Origin: Achatina immaculata
Lineage: Eukaryota > Mollusca > Gastropoda > Stylommatophora > Achatinidae
DNA length: 64,000 nucleotides
Assembly: GCA_009760885.1 (NCBI GenBank)
Contig: CM019718.1
Location: 25,766,133-25,830,132, forward strand
Direction: 5' to 3'
This document shows positions 21,828-33,924 of this stretch, one piece after another (the stretch's first letter is position 1; each line of letters starts with the position of its first letter). Below the pieces are notes generated by a model. It did no database searches. It saw only the letters and a program-made list of their open reading frames with translations, and was not told the origin of the DNA. The translations under genes were made by a program, and so were the position numbers.

Positions 21828-22376
21828 GTGAAGAGACTATAAGAACCAAGGAACCAGAAATGCTCTCCGCTCTGGTTTTGAAGAGGCTATAAGCACCAAG
21901 GAAGCAAAAGTGCTCTCCGCCCTGGTTTTGAAGAGGCTATAAGCACCAAGGAACAAAAAGTGCTCTCCGCCCTGATTTTGAAGTGACTATAAGCACCAAG
22001 GAACCAGAAGTGCTCTCCGCCCTGATTTTGAAGTGACTATAAGCACCAAGGAACAAGAAGTGCTCTCCGCCCTGATTTTGAAGTGACTATAAGCACCAAG
22101 GAACCAGAAGTGCTCTCCGCCCTGATTTTGAAGTGACTATAAGCACCAAGGAACCAGAAGTGCTCTCCGCCCTGATTTTGAAGTGACTATAAGCACCAAG
22201 GAACAAGAAGTGCTCTCCGCCCTGATTTTGAAGTGACTATAAGCACCAAGGAACCAGAAGTGCTCTCCGCCCTGATTTTGAAGTGACTATAAGCACCAAG
22301 GAACAAGAAGTGCTCTCCGCCCTGATTTTGAAGTGACTATAAGCACCAAAGAACCAGAAGTGCTCTCCGCCCTGTC
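21828..22376. repeat. 50-bp minisatellite with alternating subtypes
   Basis: About eleven units of AAGCACCAAGGAACCAGAAG followed by TGCTCTCCGCCCTGATTTTG and AAGTGACTAT. GAACCAG and GAACAAG units mostly alternate, implying a 100-bp dimer as the amplified block. Confidence 0.92.
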
Positions 22377-23261
22377 CTACTTCCACACGATGTTCCTGCA
22401 AACAGACCACATCGTTCCTTCAATCCGGTGAGCTAGAACACAGCGTATTGTTCACGGTGGTGGAGCTTGGGAGGGGGTCTGATTTTTTTGTTTTTGTTTG
22501 GCTGCACCTGCAACAGGATTTGATAAAACTCTCCCACCTGAAGTCAACATTTCCATGCCGTCCCCACCCCAGCGCTGGAGACACGAGAACACAAAGTAGG
22601 TCTGCAGTTACCGGGCTCTCACAAAGTAAGTGCTTGACCTGATCGTGTTTGCAGTGCCAGAGGTATGAAAATGTCAGGCGATTTTGTTACTTCCATAAAA
22701 GATTCTCTTTATTTTTGTGCCAAGTCCGTAGGAAAATTTCCGGGACTTTTGCCCTGGCTGCTGTTAGCAATTGTGGTGTGTGTCAGAAATTGGTAGCAGA
22801 AGCCCTAAGACTCTCTCTATCGATCGATTAGGAGTGATTTGTGCTGAATAGAGAGACACTCAACTACTGCCAGCAGGCATGTTTTATTCTCTACTGTAAG
22901 AGGCTATTTGATAGCGGGAGGGGTGAGACAATCTTACTGTAAAAAAAAGGAGGGGGGGGGGGAGGAGGAGAGAGAATCATGAACAAACAGTGGCAACAAA
23001 AATATGTTGGGAAACCCTGAGTATACAACCGTTTTGCTAGCTTTTGTTCATCAAGGAAACAGTTCCACCAAATGATCCAAACTTAGTGATCCCATGGTAC
23101 ACTGAACAACTGAACGAAGGCGGCTGGCTGGTGAAGAACTGGTGCAGTTTTGTGGTGCCAGCGCGGAGCTGGCTATGAGTTAGGGTCTCATGTTCCTCGT
23201 TACATCTCTGTATTTGATGGTTTTTCCATTAACTCAGTGAGTTTTCTATCATGCCGGATGT
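22377..23261. other. Unique sequence
   Basis: G-run near 22,952-22,962. A 64-codon frame at 22,448-22,642 has a GTAAGT nearby but no acceptor or domain worth a call. Confidence 0.4.
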
Positions 23262-23680
23262 CAGACTCTCTTTCTTTCGTTTTCTTTCTTTCTTTCTTTT
23301 TACATGTTCCTCTACCTTTCTTTCTTTCGTTTTCTTTCTTTCTGCCTTTCCTTTTCTTTCTTTCTTTCTTTTTACACCTTCCTCTACCTTTCTTTCTTTC
23401 CTTTTCTTTCTTCCTTTCTTTCTTTTTACTTCTTCTATCTTTTTTTCTTTCTTTTTTCTTCTTCTTCTACGTTTCTTTCTTTCTTTCCTTTTCGTTCGTT
23501 CTTTCTTTCTTTTCGTCTTCTAATTTTCTTTCTTTCGTTCCTTTTCGTTCTTTCTTTCTTTCTTTTGTATTTTTCCCCTTTCTTTCCTTTTTTTTCTTTC
23601 TTTCTTTCCTTTTTCTTTCTTTCTTTCTTTCTTTCCTTTTTCTTCTTTCTTTCTTTATCTCTTTCTTTTACCTTCCCGCT
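23262..23680. repeat. Polypyrimidine (CTTT)n tract
   Basis: About 420 bp of interrupted (CTTT)n. The Phe/Ser/Leu-rich open frames crossing it are artefacts. Confidence 0.9.
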
Positions 23681-24629
23681 CAGTTCTCCTCGTTATTCCT
23701 TCCCACATATTTTCTTAGTGTTACGAGAATATAAAAAAAAGCGATGGCCAATAGAACTATACAACAAATGATACGGCGCTCACTAAAAAAAATATACGCC
23801 TGGACAGTCTACGGCGTCCCTATACATAAATCACACACAGAAGGGGCGAATAACAAGGGGCGTTGTCCCCAAACAAAACAGGCGTGGGCGAGGACAAGAC
23901 GGATTTGGGTCTGCATCGTGTGGAAATGAGGTGTCCCAACTTCTTTGACTTCAAAGGTCACAGACTCACAGCTGTATGCAAAACTGGAATGGCGAGCAAC
24001 GCATCTAAATCAACCAGATTTTACACAAACTTACATAAAGAAGAAGAAGAGGAGGAGGAAGAAGAAGAAGAAGGTTATGAAGTAAAGGTGAGCAGATTAT
24101 ATTTTATTAGCTTTTCCGGTCTTTAAAAAGTGTGGGTTTTTTTACAACATGTTTTAAAGCAAAGAAATGTTAATTCTAATTAAATAGAACTTTTCATGAT
24201 AACCCCGCCTACCATAATAATAATAATAAACCGCCACGCGGGCTACCAGCTGGAGATTCCTAATTTACAATATGAGAACCACTGAACTTTAGTCTCTTGT
24301 GTTCGCGAACATTCGATAGAATGTTCAGCCTCGTAAAGCGGTTAGAAACCAACAATTCACAGGCATATGAGCGTCATGAACTAGAGGGGCCCATTCTCTC
24401 CCCCCTTCCCCCCCCCCATCCCTCTTTTTTTTTACAGCATAAGAAGTTTAAAGCGCCGAAAAAGCTTGCCCGGGGAAGAGGGGGGGGGGGGTCTGACGAT
24501 CTGAGGAGCTGTGAGCTGCGTTGTTTCACTCTCCACAGCAGTTTCCTCCCCAATCTAGTAGTGCATGCTAACAGAGGAAATGAGAACTGTTGAACATGCG
24601 GAAATTAAATACCGAAATATGAAGAAAAA
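23681..24629. other. Unique sequence with (GAA)n and short runs
   Basis: (GAA/GAG)n at 24,038-24,073, (AAT)n near 24,215, poly-C near 24,410, poly-G near 24,480. Frames at 23,744-23,929, 23,863-24,126 and 24,297-24,593 are non-repetitive in part but unrecognised. Confidence 0.4.
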
Positions 24630-25078
<449 letters not shown>

Positions 25079-25394
25079 GGTATTTTGTTTTGACTCGTGT
25101 TTTTTCTGAACTATGACCCTACTCTTTGACCCTAGTAAAACTCTTATTGTTGACTTTTGTAGCTTGTTATCTCTTTGAAGTGTTTGTTTCCTCCTTCCTG
25201 ACAAATGGCTCAAGAACGCCATATTTCGCCCTTTTCTGCTCCTCGGAGACTCGTACCATATATCTGGACATTTACTTCTAGTCCTCTTCTGGCAGTTAGG
25301 CCCACGTATAGTAAGAACTAAACGCTGTCGGCCATGACACGTGCACGTTTTGTATAGTAGCGTAAAGTATACATTCTGTGTCGGAGCTTTATTT
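25079..25394. other. Unique sequence
   Basis: Nothing recognised. Confidence 0.4.
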
Positions 25395-25730
25395 ACTTTC
25401 TTTCTTCGTTTCTTTCTTTCTTCACATTTTTCTTTCTTCTACTACGTTTCTTTCTTTCTTTCTTTCTTTATCTACTTTTCTTTCTTTCTTTTCTTTCTGT
25501 TTTTTCATTTTCTACTTTTCTTTATTTCTTTATTTTTCTTTCTTTTGCTTCTTTTCTTTCGTCTGTTCTCCTTTCTTCTCTTTTTTTCTTCTACTCTTTT
25601 CTTTTTCTTTCCTTCTTTTAATTTTTTTCTTTCCTTGTTTTTCTTTCACTCTTCTCTTCTCTTCTCTTCTTCCACTTCTCTTTCTTCTACTTTTCTTTCT
25701 TTCTTTCTTTTTTCCTTTTCTTCTTAACAT
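25395..25730. repeat. Polypyrimidine (CTTT)n tract
   Basis: Interrupted (CTTT)n/(TTTC)n of about 335 bp. The open frames across it are artefacts. Confidence 0.88.
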
Positions 25731-26317
25731 GTATTCTTGTAAACTTCTAGAATAAGCTTTAGCCAGGTCAGCCAGATTTTGTGTAACCTCATTTTTCTGC
25801 TTTTCTTGGCCGTAGGTAGGAAAGAAGACAGAATTTATCTGGGTCATTTCGCTTTCTTATGTCTTCTTGTGTATTTCTATTTTTAAAAAAAGAAGAAGAA
25901 GAAAAAAAGATTACCAGGAATGTAAAATTTCCAGGGCAAAAAAAAAAATTGTTGTTGGGTCACCATCGTTATAATCTTGTGCATCTTCACGAGGAAGGCT
26001 AGATACACTAGTCCCTCTGTCTGTTCTGTCCTTTATCTCCCGCGGTGCACACGGCTAAGCTATTTCTGTGCACTCGTGGATATTATCTTCTCCTTACTCT
26101 CTTCTCCTTCAGTTTTTCTGTCAGCGATAGTTCCCACTGTTGTATTATGCCCTTTGATGGACCCCAAAACTTGCCTGGTTCTTGCTTTGGGGGGGGGGGG
26201 GTCCACCATTTCTGTTATTTTGTACTTCTTTATTTTTATTTGTCTCACAGGGGCCCATTTCTACTTCCTGTCCTTGATCTTCAGTTTTGTTTTCTCTCCT
26301 ATGGGTCCATTTTTTTT
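25731..26317. other. Unique sequence with poly-A and poly-G runs
   Basis: (GAA)n near 25,888, poly-A near 25,940, poly-G near 26,190. No gene is recognised. Confidence 0.4.
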
Positions 26318-27912
26318 CTGCCCTAGGGTCTCAGGTGTTCTTATCTGTCCTAGTGCCTCAGGGGTTCTTTTCTGCCCTAGGGCATCAGTCGTTCTTTTCT
26401 GCCCTAGGGATTCTTATTTGCCCTATGAGTACCTCAGGTGTTCTTATCTGCCCCAGGGTCTCGGGGGTTATTTTCTGCCCTAGGGCCTCAGGCGTTCTTT
26501 TCTGCCCTAGTTATTCTTATCTGCCCTATGAGTACCTCAGGTGTTCTTATCTGCCATAGGGTCTCGGGGGTTCTTTTCTGCCCTAGTTATTCTTATCTGC
26601 CCTATGAGTACCTCAGGTGTTCTTATCTGCCATAGGGTCTCGGGGGTTCTTTTCTGCCCTAGGGCCTCGGCCGTTCTTTTCTGCCCTAGGGATTCTTATT
26701 TGCCCTATGAGTATCACAGGTGTTCTTTTTTGCCCTAGGAGTATCTGTTTTTATCTGCCCTAGGGTCTCATGCGTTCTTTTCTGCTCTAGGGCCTCAGCC
26801 GTTCTTTTCTGCCCTAGGATCTCAGGCGTTCTTATCTGCCTTATGGTCTCATGCGTTCTTATCTGCTCTAGGGCCTCAGCCGTTCTTTTCTGCTCTAGGG
26901 TCTCATGTGTTGTTTTCTGCTCTAGTGCCTCGGGCGTTCTTTTCTGCCTAGGGTCTCAGGCGTTCTTTTCTGCCTAGGGTCTCAGGCGTTCTTTTCTGCC
27001 TATGGTCTCATGCGTTCTTTTCTGCTCTAGGGTCTCAGGCATTCTTTTCTGCCTAGGGTCTCAGGCGTTCTTTTCTGCTCTAGGGTCTCATGCGTTCTTT
27101 TCTGCCTAGGGTCTCAGGCGTTCTTTTCTGCTCTAGGGCCTCAGGCGTTCTTTTCTGCTCTAGGGCCTCAGGCGTTCTTTTCTGCTCTAGGGTCTCATGC
27201 GTTCTTTTCTGCTCTAGGGTCTCATGCGTTCTTTTCTGCTCTAGGGCCTCATGCGTTCTTTTCTGCTCTAGGGTCTCATGCGTTCTTTTCTGCTCTAGGG
27301 TCTCATGCGTTCTTTTCTGCTCTAGGGTCTCATGCGTTCTTTTCTGCTCTAGGGTCTAAGGCGTTCTTTTCTGCTCTAGAGTCTCATGCGTTGTTTTCTG
27401 CTCTAGGGTCTCGTGTGTTGTTTTCTGCTCTAGGGCCTCGGGCGTTCATTTCTGCCTAGGGTATCAGGCGTTCTTTTCTGCTCTAGGGTCTCAGGCGTTG
27501 TTTTCTGCTCTAGGGTCTCATGCGTTGTTTTCTGCTCTAGGGTCTCATGCGTTCTTTTCTGCTCTAGGGTCTCAGGCGTTGTTTTCTGCTCTATGGCCTC
27601 AGGCGTTGTTTTCTGCCTAGGGTCTCATGCGTTGTTTTCTGCTCTAGGGTCTCATGCGTTGTTTTCTGCTCTAGGGTCTCATGCGTTGTTTTCTGCCTAG
27701 GGTCTCATGCGTTGTTTTCTGCCTAGGGTCTCATGCGTTGTTTTCTGCTCTAGGGTCTCATGCGTTGTTTTCTGCTCTAGGGTCTCATGCGTTGTTTTCT
27801 GCTTAGGGTCTCGTGCGTTGTTTTCTGCTCTAGGGTCTCATGCGTTGTTTTCTGCTCTAGGGTCTCGTGCGTTGTTTTCTGCCTAGGGTCTCATGCATTG
27901 TTTTTTGCTCTA
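26318..27912. repeat. 27-bp satellite-like array (subfamily 1)
   Basis: Roughly 55-58 units. The dominant unit is GCTCTAGGGTCTCATGCGTT + CTTTTCT. The first 500 bp contains longer mixed units with CCTATGAGTACCTCAGGTGT. A 27-bp period gives long open frames (for example 26,720-26,977 and 27,090-27,359) that are artefacts. Confidence 0.92.
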
Positions 27913-29336
27913 TGACCCTTGTTTTCTTTTCTCTCATAGAACCTCAGTTTTCTTTTCTCTCATAGAACCTCAGTTTTCTTTTCTCTCATAGAACCTCAGT
28001 TTTCTTTTCTCTCATATAACCGCAGTTTTCTTTTCTCTCATATAACCTCAGTTTTCTTTTCTCTCATATAACCGCAGTTTTCTTTTCTCTCATAGAACCT
28101 CAGTTTTCTTTTCTCTCATATAACCTCAGTTTTCTTTTCTCTCATATAACCTCAGTTTTCTTTTCTCTCATATAACCTCAGTTTTCTTTTCTCTCATATA
28201 ACCTCAGTTTTCTTTTCTCTCATATAACCTCCGTTTTCTTTTCTATCATATAACCTCAGTTTTCTTTTCTGTCATAGAACCACAGTTTTCTTTTCTCTCA
28301 TATAACCTCAGTTTTCTTTTCTCTCATATAACCGCAGTTTTCTTTTCTCTCATATAACCTCAGTTTTCTTTTCTCTCATATAACCTCAGTTTTCTTTTCT
28401 CTCATATAACCTCAGTTTTCTTTTCTATCATATAACCTCAGTTTTCTTTTCTCTCATAGAACCTCAGTTTTCTTTTCTTTCATGGAACCTCAGTTTTCTT
28501 TTTTCTCATAGAACCTCAGTTTTCTTTTCTCTCATAGAACCTCAGTTTTCTTTTCTCTCATATAACCTCAGTTTTCTTTTCTCTCATAGAACCTCAGTTT
28601 TCTTTTCTCTCATATAACCTCAGTTTTCTTTTCTCTCATAGAACCTCAGTTTTCTTTTCTCTCATATAACCTCAGTTTTCTTTTCTCTCATAGAACCTCA
28701 GTTTTCTTTTCTCTCATAGAACCTCAGTTTTCTTTTCTCTCATATAACCTCAGTTTTCTTTTCTCTCATAGAACCTCAGTTTTCTGTTCTCTCTATAACC
28801 TCAGTTTTCTTTTCTATCATATAACCTCAGTTTTCTTTTCTCTCATAGAACCTCAGTTTTCTTTTCTTTCATGGAACCTCAGTTTTCTTTTTTCTCATAG
28901 AACCTCAGTTTTCTTTTCTCTCATAGAACCTCAGTTTTCTTTTCTCATATAACCTCAGTTTTCTTTTCTCTCATAGAACCTCAGTTTTCTTTTCTCTCAT
29001 ATAACCTCAGTTTTCTTTTCTCTCATAGAACCTCAGTTTTCTTTTCTCTCATATAACCTCAGTTTTCTTTTCTCTCATAGAACCTCAGTTTTCTTTTCTC
29101 TCATAGAACCTCAGTTTTCTTTTCTCTCATATAACCTCAGTTTTCTTTTCTCTCATAGAACCTCAGTTTTCTGTTCTCTCGTAGAACCTCAGTTTTCTTT
29201 TCTCTCATATAACCTCAGTTTTCTTTTCTCTCATAGAACCTCAGTTTTCTGTTCTCTCGTAGAACCTCAGTTTTCTTTTCTCTCATAGAACCTCAGTTTT
29301 CTGTTCTCTCGTAGAACCTCAGTTTTCTTTTCTGTC
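27913..29336. repeat. 26-bp satellite-like array (subfamily 2)
   Basis: About 55 units of CATAGAACCTCAGTTTTCTT + TTCTCT, with TATAACC and TAGAACC variants. It joins subfamily 1 sharply at about 27,912. The motif CTCAG-TTCTTTTCT is shared with subfamily 1. A distinctive block containing TTTCATGGAACC recurs about 390 bp apart (near 28,479 and 28,868). Confidence 0.93.
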
Positions 29337-29974
29337 TTAAGGCTCAAATAATTCTGGAATCTCAAAGTACAGCACTGCACCAGGGGAAACCAGTGTGTAC
29401 ACAGAATGACAGGGTAACTTTCAACCTGATACAAAGATCTCCCCCAGCTAAGTTCAAGGACGAATTACCTAAAACGGGCCCTATGATGTCTCCGCTTTGG
29501 CATGCACACTCTTCGATCCATGGGATGGCATTTCTCGTTGTTATAACTTGAAGATTCTGGACGTTAGCGCGGAGAACGAGGGCTGAGACAACAGTAACGA
29601 ACTTTCAAACACAGGAGAATCAAATTAACAAGAACTCCAAATGTAGGAGGGAGGAGACGTCCATTCCTGACACCCTCTCATTCACAGTGAGCTGTCTGTC
29701 TATCGATCTGGACTTCATTCCAGGCCAGACACTCCCCTCCTCCCTCCCCCCCCCCCAAAAAAAAAAAAAGTTTTGTGTGAGGCTTATGGCTGAATGAACG
29801 AACTGGGCCGCCGATACAATCCAGCAATGGCAGTGTGAGGAGACGATGTCGCTTGGCTTATCGATGCTTCACTCTAGGAGGGGCCCTCTGAGATGGCCCA
29901 GAATATACGGGCTGTTTTTTTTTTTTTATTTCCTAATAATGATAGCGGGGGAGTAAGGCTGGGATTGAGGGAAT
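29337..29974. other. Unique sequence
   Basis: Poly-C then poly-A near 29,748-29,769, and poly-T near 29,915. No gene or element is recognised. Confidence 0.4.
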
Positions 29975-30335
29975 TCGGTGGTTGTTTATTTTTAGGTTGT
30001 TTATTGGGCGTGCTTTTGTTTGTTGGCTGTAGGTTTTTTGATTGTTTATTGCAGGTGTTTGTTGAAATGTTGTATGTGTTGTTGGTTGTATATTGTGGAT
30101 GTTTTGATCATTTAATTCGGATGTGTTGGTTGTTTATTGTGGATGTGTTGGTTATTTATTGTGGATGTGTTTAACTGTTTGTGTTTCTGGTTGTTTATTA
30201 TAGGTGTTTCCTGTTATTTATTGTAGACGCGTTTGACTACAGCCGTGCTGAGTTGTTTTCCTGTAGATGTGTTTTGTTGTTTAGTATGGGTATTTTGGTT
30301 GTTTAACATGGGTGTTTTTGGTTGTTTATTCCAAA
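29975..30335. repeat. Degenerate TTG-rich tandem repeat (~22-24 bp)
   Basis: Units resembling TTGGTTGTTTATTGTGGATG occur with substantial drift across the interval. The 93-codon frame over it is low complexity. Confidence 0.7.
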
Positions 30336-31159
30336 GTTTCTCTTCTGCCGCTTTACATTATTTTTGTTTTAGCGTCGTTTATAATAATCATTGCTTGTTT
30401 ATTCTTTATCGTTATAAGAAATGTTAACATCACTTTAAGGCCAACCAAGTGATGCACAACGTGAACTCACAAACATATGATGTGTTCCTCCACGCATCAA
30501 GCGTTAATGGAGTCCATCCACAACCATGAATGATATTTAATTCCATGGGGACAAAAAAAGGCCAACACAGTGTCACATGCCAGGAATCATCACTTTCTAA
30601 AATGCATGGCTGTAGTGAAGCCTTAAACATTAGTTCTGGCAGCCCCTGAAATTTACTCTAAATCCGCGTTATCTTTGGTTTCTGTGGTCTTCTCTCAATG
30701 GTGCCATTTCTAACTCTGTGTACGGCTATAGCTGTGAACTCGTGTACGATTTCTACAAGTGAACTACCACTATCTGTTCTGCTCTGAACCTCCTGTAAAC
30801 ACTATAAGCAACTGTACTTATGCGTCTCTACCCCATTTTTTTTTTCCTGTCAGAATCGATGATTAATGGCAATAACACTACGTCAGCAATGTCCTGGTAA
30901 AGACCGTGGGAAATAGTACCTACTATTCTGTTGGTCAAAATATGCCTTGGGCGACAGCCAGATCATACATCTGCCTCAGATCATCAACTCTTTTCGGCGC
31001 CTTCTTGGCTGAGCAGAAGGTTAATTAAAGTCTGTTACCGTGGGAGACCAATTCTGTCAAGGGTTTCCAAGTTTTTCTCAATTATGAGATTTTTGGAGTT
31101 CCTTATTCTATTTTAACCCTTTCCTTTAAAATAAATTCTATCTAAAAATAACAGAACAC
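30336..31159. other. Unique sequence
   Basis: A 66-codon minus frame at 30,430-30,630 and a 61-codon plus frame at 30,931-31,116 are non-repetitive but unrecognised. Confidence 0.4.
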
Positions 31160-32098
31160 GGTGTTGTATTGTTAGACTTTGAAAAAATTATAAATGAAAT
31201 ACTTTTAGGCGTGAGAGAAAGAAAATCATAAATGAAACACTTTTAGGCGTGAGAGAAAGAAAATCATAAATGAAACACTTTTAGGCGTGAGAGAAAGAAA
31301 ATCATAAATGAAACACTTTTAGGCGTGAGAGAAAGAAAATCATAAATGAAACACTTTTAGGCGTGAGAGAAAGAAAATCATAAATGAAACACTTTTAGGC
31401 GTGAGAGAAAGAAAATCATAAATGAAACACTTTTAGGCGTGAGAGAAAGAAAATCATAAATGAAACACTTTTAGACATGGGAAAAAGAAAATCATAAATG
31501 AAACACTTTTAGACATGGGAAAAAGAAAATCATAAATGAAACACTTTTAGACATGAGAGAAGAAAAAATCATAAATGAAACACTTTTAGGCGTGAGAGAA
31601 AGAAAATCATAAATGAAACACTTTTAGGCGTGAGAGAAAGAAAATCATAAATGAAACACTTTTAGGCGTGAGAGAAAGAAAATCATAAATGAAACACTTT
31701 TAGGCGTGAGAGAAAGAAAATCATAAATGAAACACTTTTAGACATGGGAAAAAGAAAATCATAAATGAAACACTTTTAGACATGGGAAAAAGAAAATCAT
31801 AAATGAAACACTTTTAGACATGGGAAAAAGAAAATCATAAATGAAACACTTTTAGACATGGGAAAAAGAAAATCATAAATGAAACACTTTTAGACGTGAG
31901 AGAAAGAAAATCATAAATGAAACACTTTTCGACGTGAAAGAAAGAAAATCATAAATGAAACACTTTTCGACGTGAGAGAAAGAAAATCATAAATGAAACA
32001 CTTTTAGACGTGAGAGAAAAAAATCATAAATGAAACACTTTTAGACGTGAGAGAAAAAAAATCATAAATGAAACACTTTTCGACGTGAAAGAAAGAAA
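31160..32098. repeat. 38-bp minisatellite derived from the FB1 terminus
   Basis: About 24-25 units with TGAAACACTTTTAGGCGTGA and GAGAAAGAAAATCATAAA. GGCGTGAGAG, GACATGGGAA and GACGTGAGAG subtypes are grouped in blocks. The complement of the unit contains TCTCRTGTCTAAAAGTG, the terminal motif found singly at 33,905 and 62,678. Confidence 0.93.
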
Positions 32099-32370
32099 AA
32101 TGATAAAAATATACCGGGGACTTGAACTCTGGTAGAACGAGAAACCGTCTAGCTAAGAGATCTTCTTCTTCTTCTTCTACGTTCGCTTCTACCAACATGA
32201 CCGCCCCGTGATCCTCCTGTGGTACTCGATAGGTCCCCGAAAGGACCACACGAGATCCGCAAGAGGATCACACGAGGTTCAGAGTATCGCAGGGATTGAG
32301 CCTGTAATCTTGGTGAGTCTCAGAAGCGGGATTGCGTGACACCGTGGTTTTCGTTGCACCAGTTTAATCT

Positions 32371-32610
32371 AGAGTTGGACTTTCTCACCGGAAAACCTCG
32401 ACATGTTTTAGATATCAGTATATCCCCGCCGGGTGAGAGGTGGTTGCCCATCCAGCCTAGAGTTGGACTTTCTCACAGAAAAACCTCGACGTGCTTTGGG
32501 ATACCCGTGTATCCCCGCCGAGTGAGAGGTGGTTGCCCATCCAGTCCAGCGTTGGACTTTCTCACCGGAAAACTTCAGCATGATTAGGATACGCATACAT
32601 CCCGCCAGGT
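32371..32610. repeat. ~88-90-bp direct repeat, three units
   Basis: Units contain GTTGGACTTTCTCACCGGAA and GTGAGAGGTGGTTGCCCATC, starting near 32,372, 32,460 and 32,549. Confidence 0.88.
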
Positions 32611-32741
32611 AAGAAGTGGTTGCCTATCTAGACTGCACTGGCCCGGTGTCTCCGACTTAAGCATTTTATGGTTGTAGCCGCTACCATTCCTAGTTTTGAC
32701 CAGAACGGAGCTTTTGTCCAGGAGGACGAATCCTCGCCACT

Positions 32742-32945
32742 AGTAAGTTTCATCCCTGGGTTGAGCCGGTTTAGGCATATTATCCCAGTATGGGCGTGTT
32801 TAGGACGTGACCGACCTCTAGAGCGGAGGTACCGTGACATGAGTAGCCATCAAGTTTTACCCCTGGTTTACGCGTTTTAGGCATATTATGGGTGTATATT
32901 GGACGTGGCCGGCCTCTAGAGCAGAGGTGCCGTGGTATCAATAGC
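32742..32945. repeat. 106-bp direct repeat, two diverged units
   Basis: TTTAGGCATATTAT recurs at 32,770 and 32,876, and GGCCTCTAGAGC(A/G)GAGGT-type sequence follows in both. Confidence 0.75.
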
Positions 32946-33840
32946 TCTCGCCGCGAGCCCACTGGACATACTTATTAAGCTTCACTTTATCCTTTTTATC
33001 ATTTTTCACATCGGCGCCGCACTGCAACCCTAATTTCTTTTTCGCATTTTCTTCATTGGCCGGGAGTTTCACGCCACGGGCGGCATCCGAAGAATCTCGC
33101 CAGCAGTGACATTTAATGAGCAATTCACGGTTTTACCGTGAGACAGTGTGAACTTAGACATGCATGGCTTAATCTTTGAGACAAGCATATGAGTACTGAG
33201 AGATCAACCAGACAGCTTTCTTCACCGAACCTTAATCGTATATCTGCTGACAGACTGACGCGGGTAAAGGGAGACAGCGCTCTGCTCAGAGCGGATCGCT
33301 TTCGACTCTGGCGGTGTTTCATTTCCTTTAACCGGCGACCGGCTCTCTCTGCTCTAACGAACGAGAAGAAAGCCCGGCACCGACAACCAACGCACATTAC
33401 ATACTGAAGACCCGATACTCTTTGCGAGAGATGGGCCAATTTCGAGACCATCGGTCGACAAAACCGTAGTACACCATAGGCGCGTTAGCACGAACCTGGC
33501 TGGCTAGCAGTTTATAGGCTTCGCTCGATGGACAAACCACTCGCTTCTGCATCGAAACACCTTAACTCTCGCCGTCCGGGAAGGAAGCGAAAGCCTTTCT
33601 CCCCACGCACGGAACTTGAGAGCGCTTCTTCGCCAAAATAATGGTCGGCCTGCGCAACAGCAGCCCGCGCTGTGCAGCTCGACGCGGCTCTGCGCGGCTG
33701 ACAATAGCTAAGAGATAACGCATTAATAAACTTCGCTATCTGGCACCCCCATTGAAAAAAAAATGTGTTTGATAGCGAAGTCATCGATATTTGTCTGGTC
33801 GAAAGTCGCGACACCTGGAAAGGAAACGAAGTCATGACAG
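32946..33840. other. CpG-rich unique interior of FB1
   Basis: CpG density is visibly higher than elsewhere in the window, especially 33,040-33,110 and 33,480-33,720. A small hairpin pairs CTTCGCTATC (33,731) with GATAGCGAAG (33,771). Frames at 33,125-33,451 and 33,512-33,910 on minus are open but unrecognised. Confidence 0.4.
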
Positions 33841-33924
33841 ATGCTCGTCCTACCGAAGTCCGTGGGTTCAAATCCCAAGTAACCTGTTTTGTATTTTTTC
33901 TTTGTCTCATGTCTAAAAGTGCTT

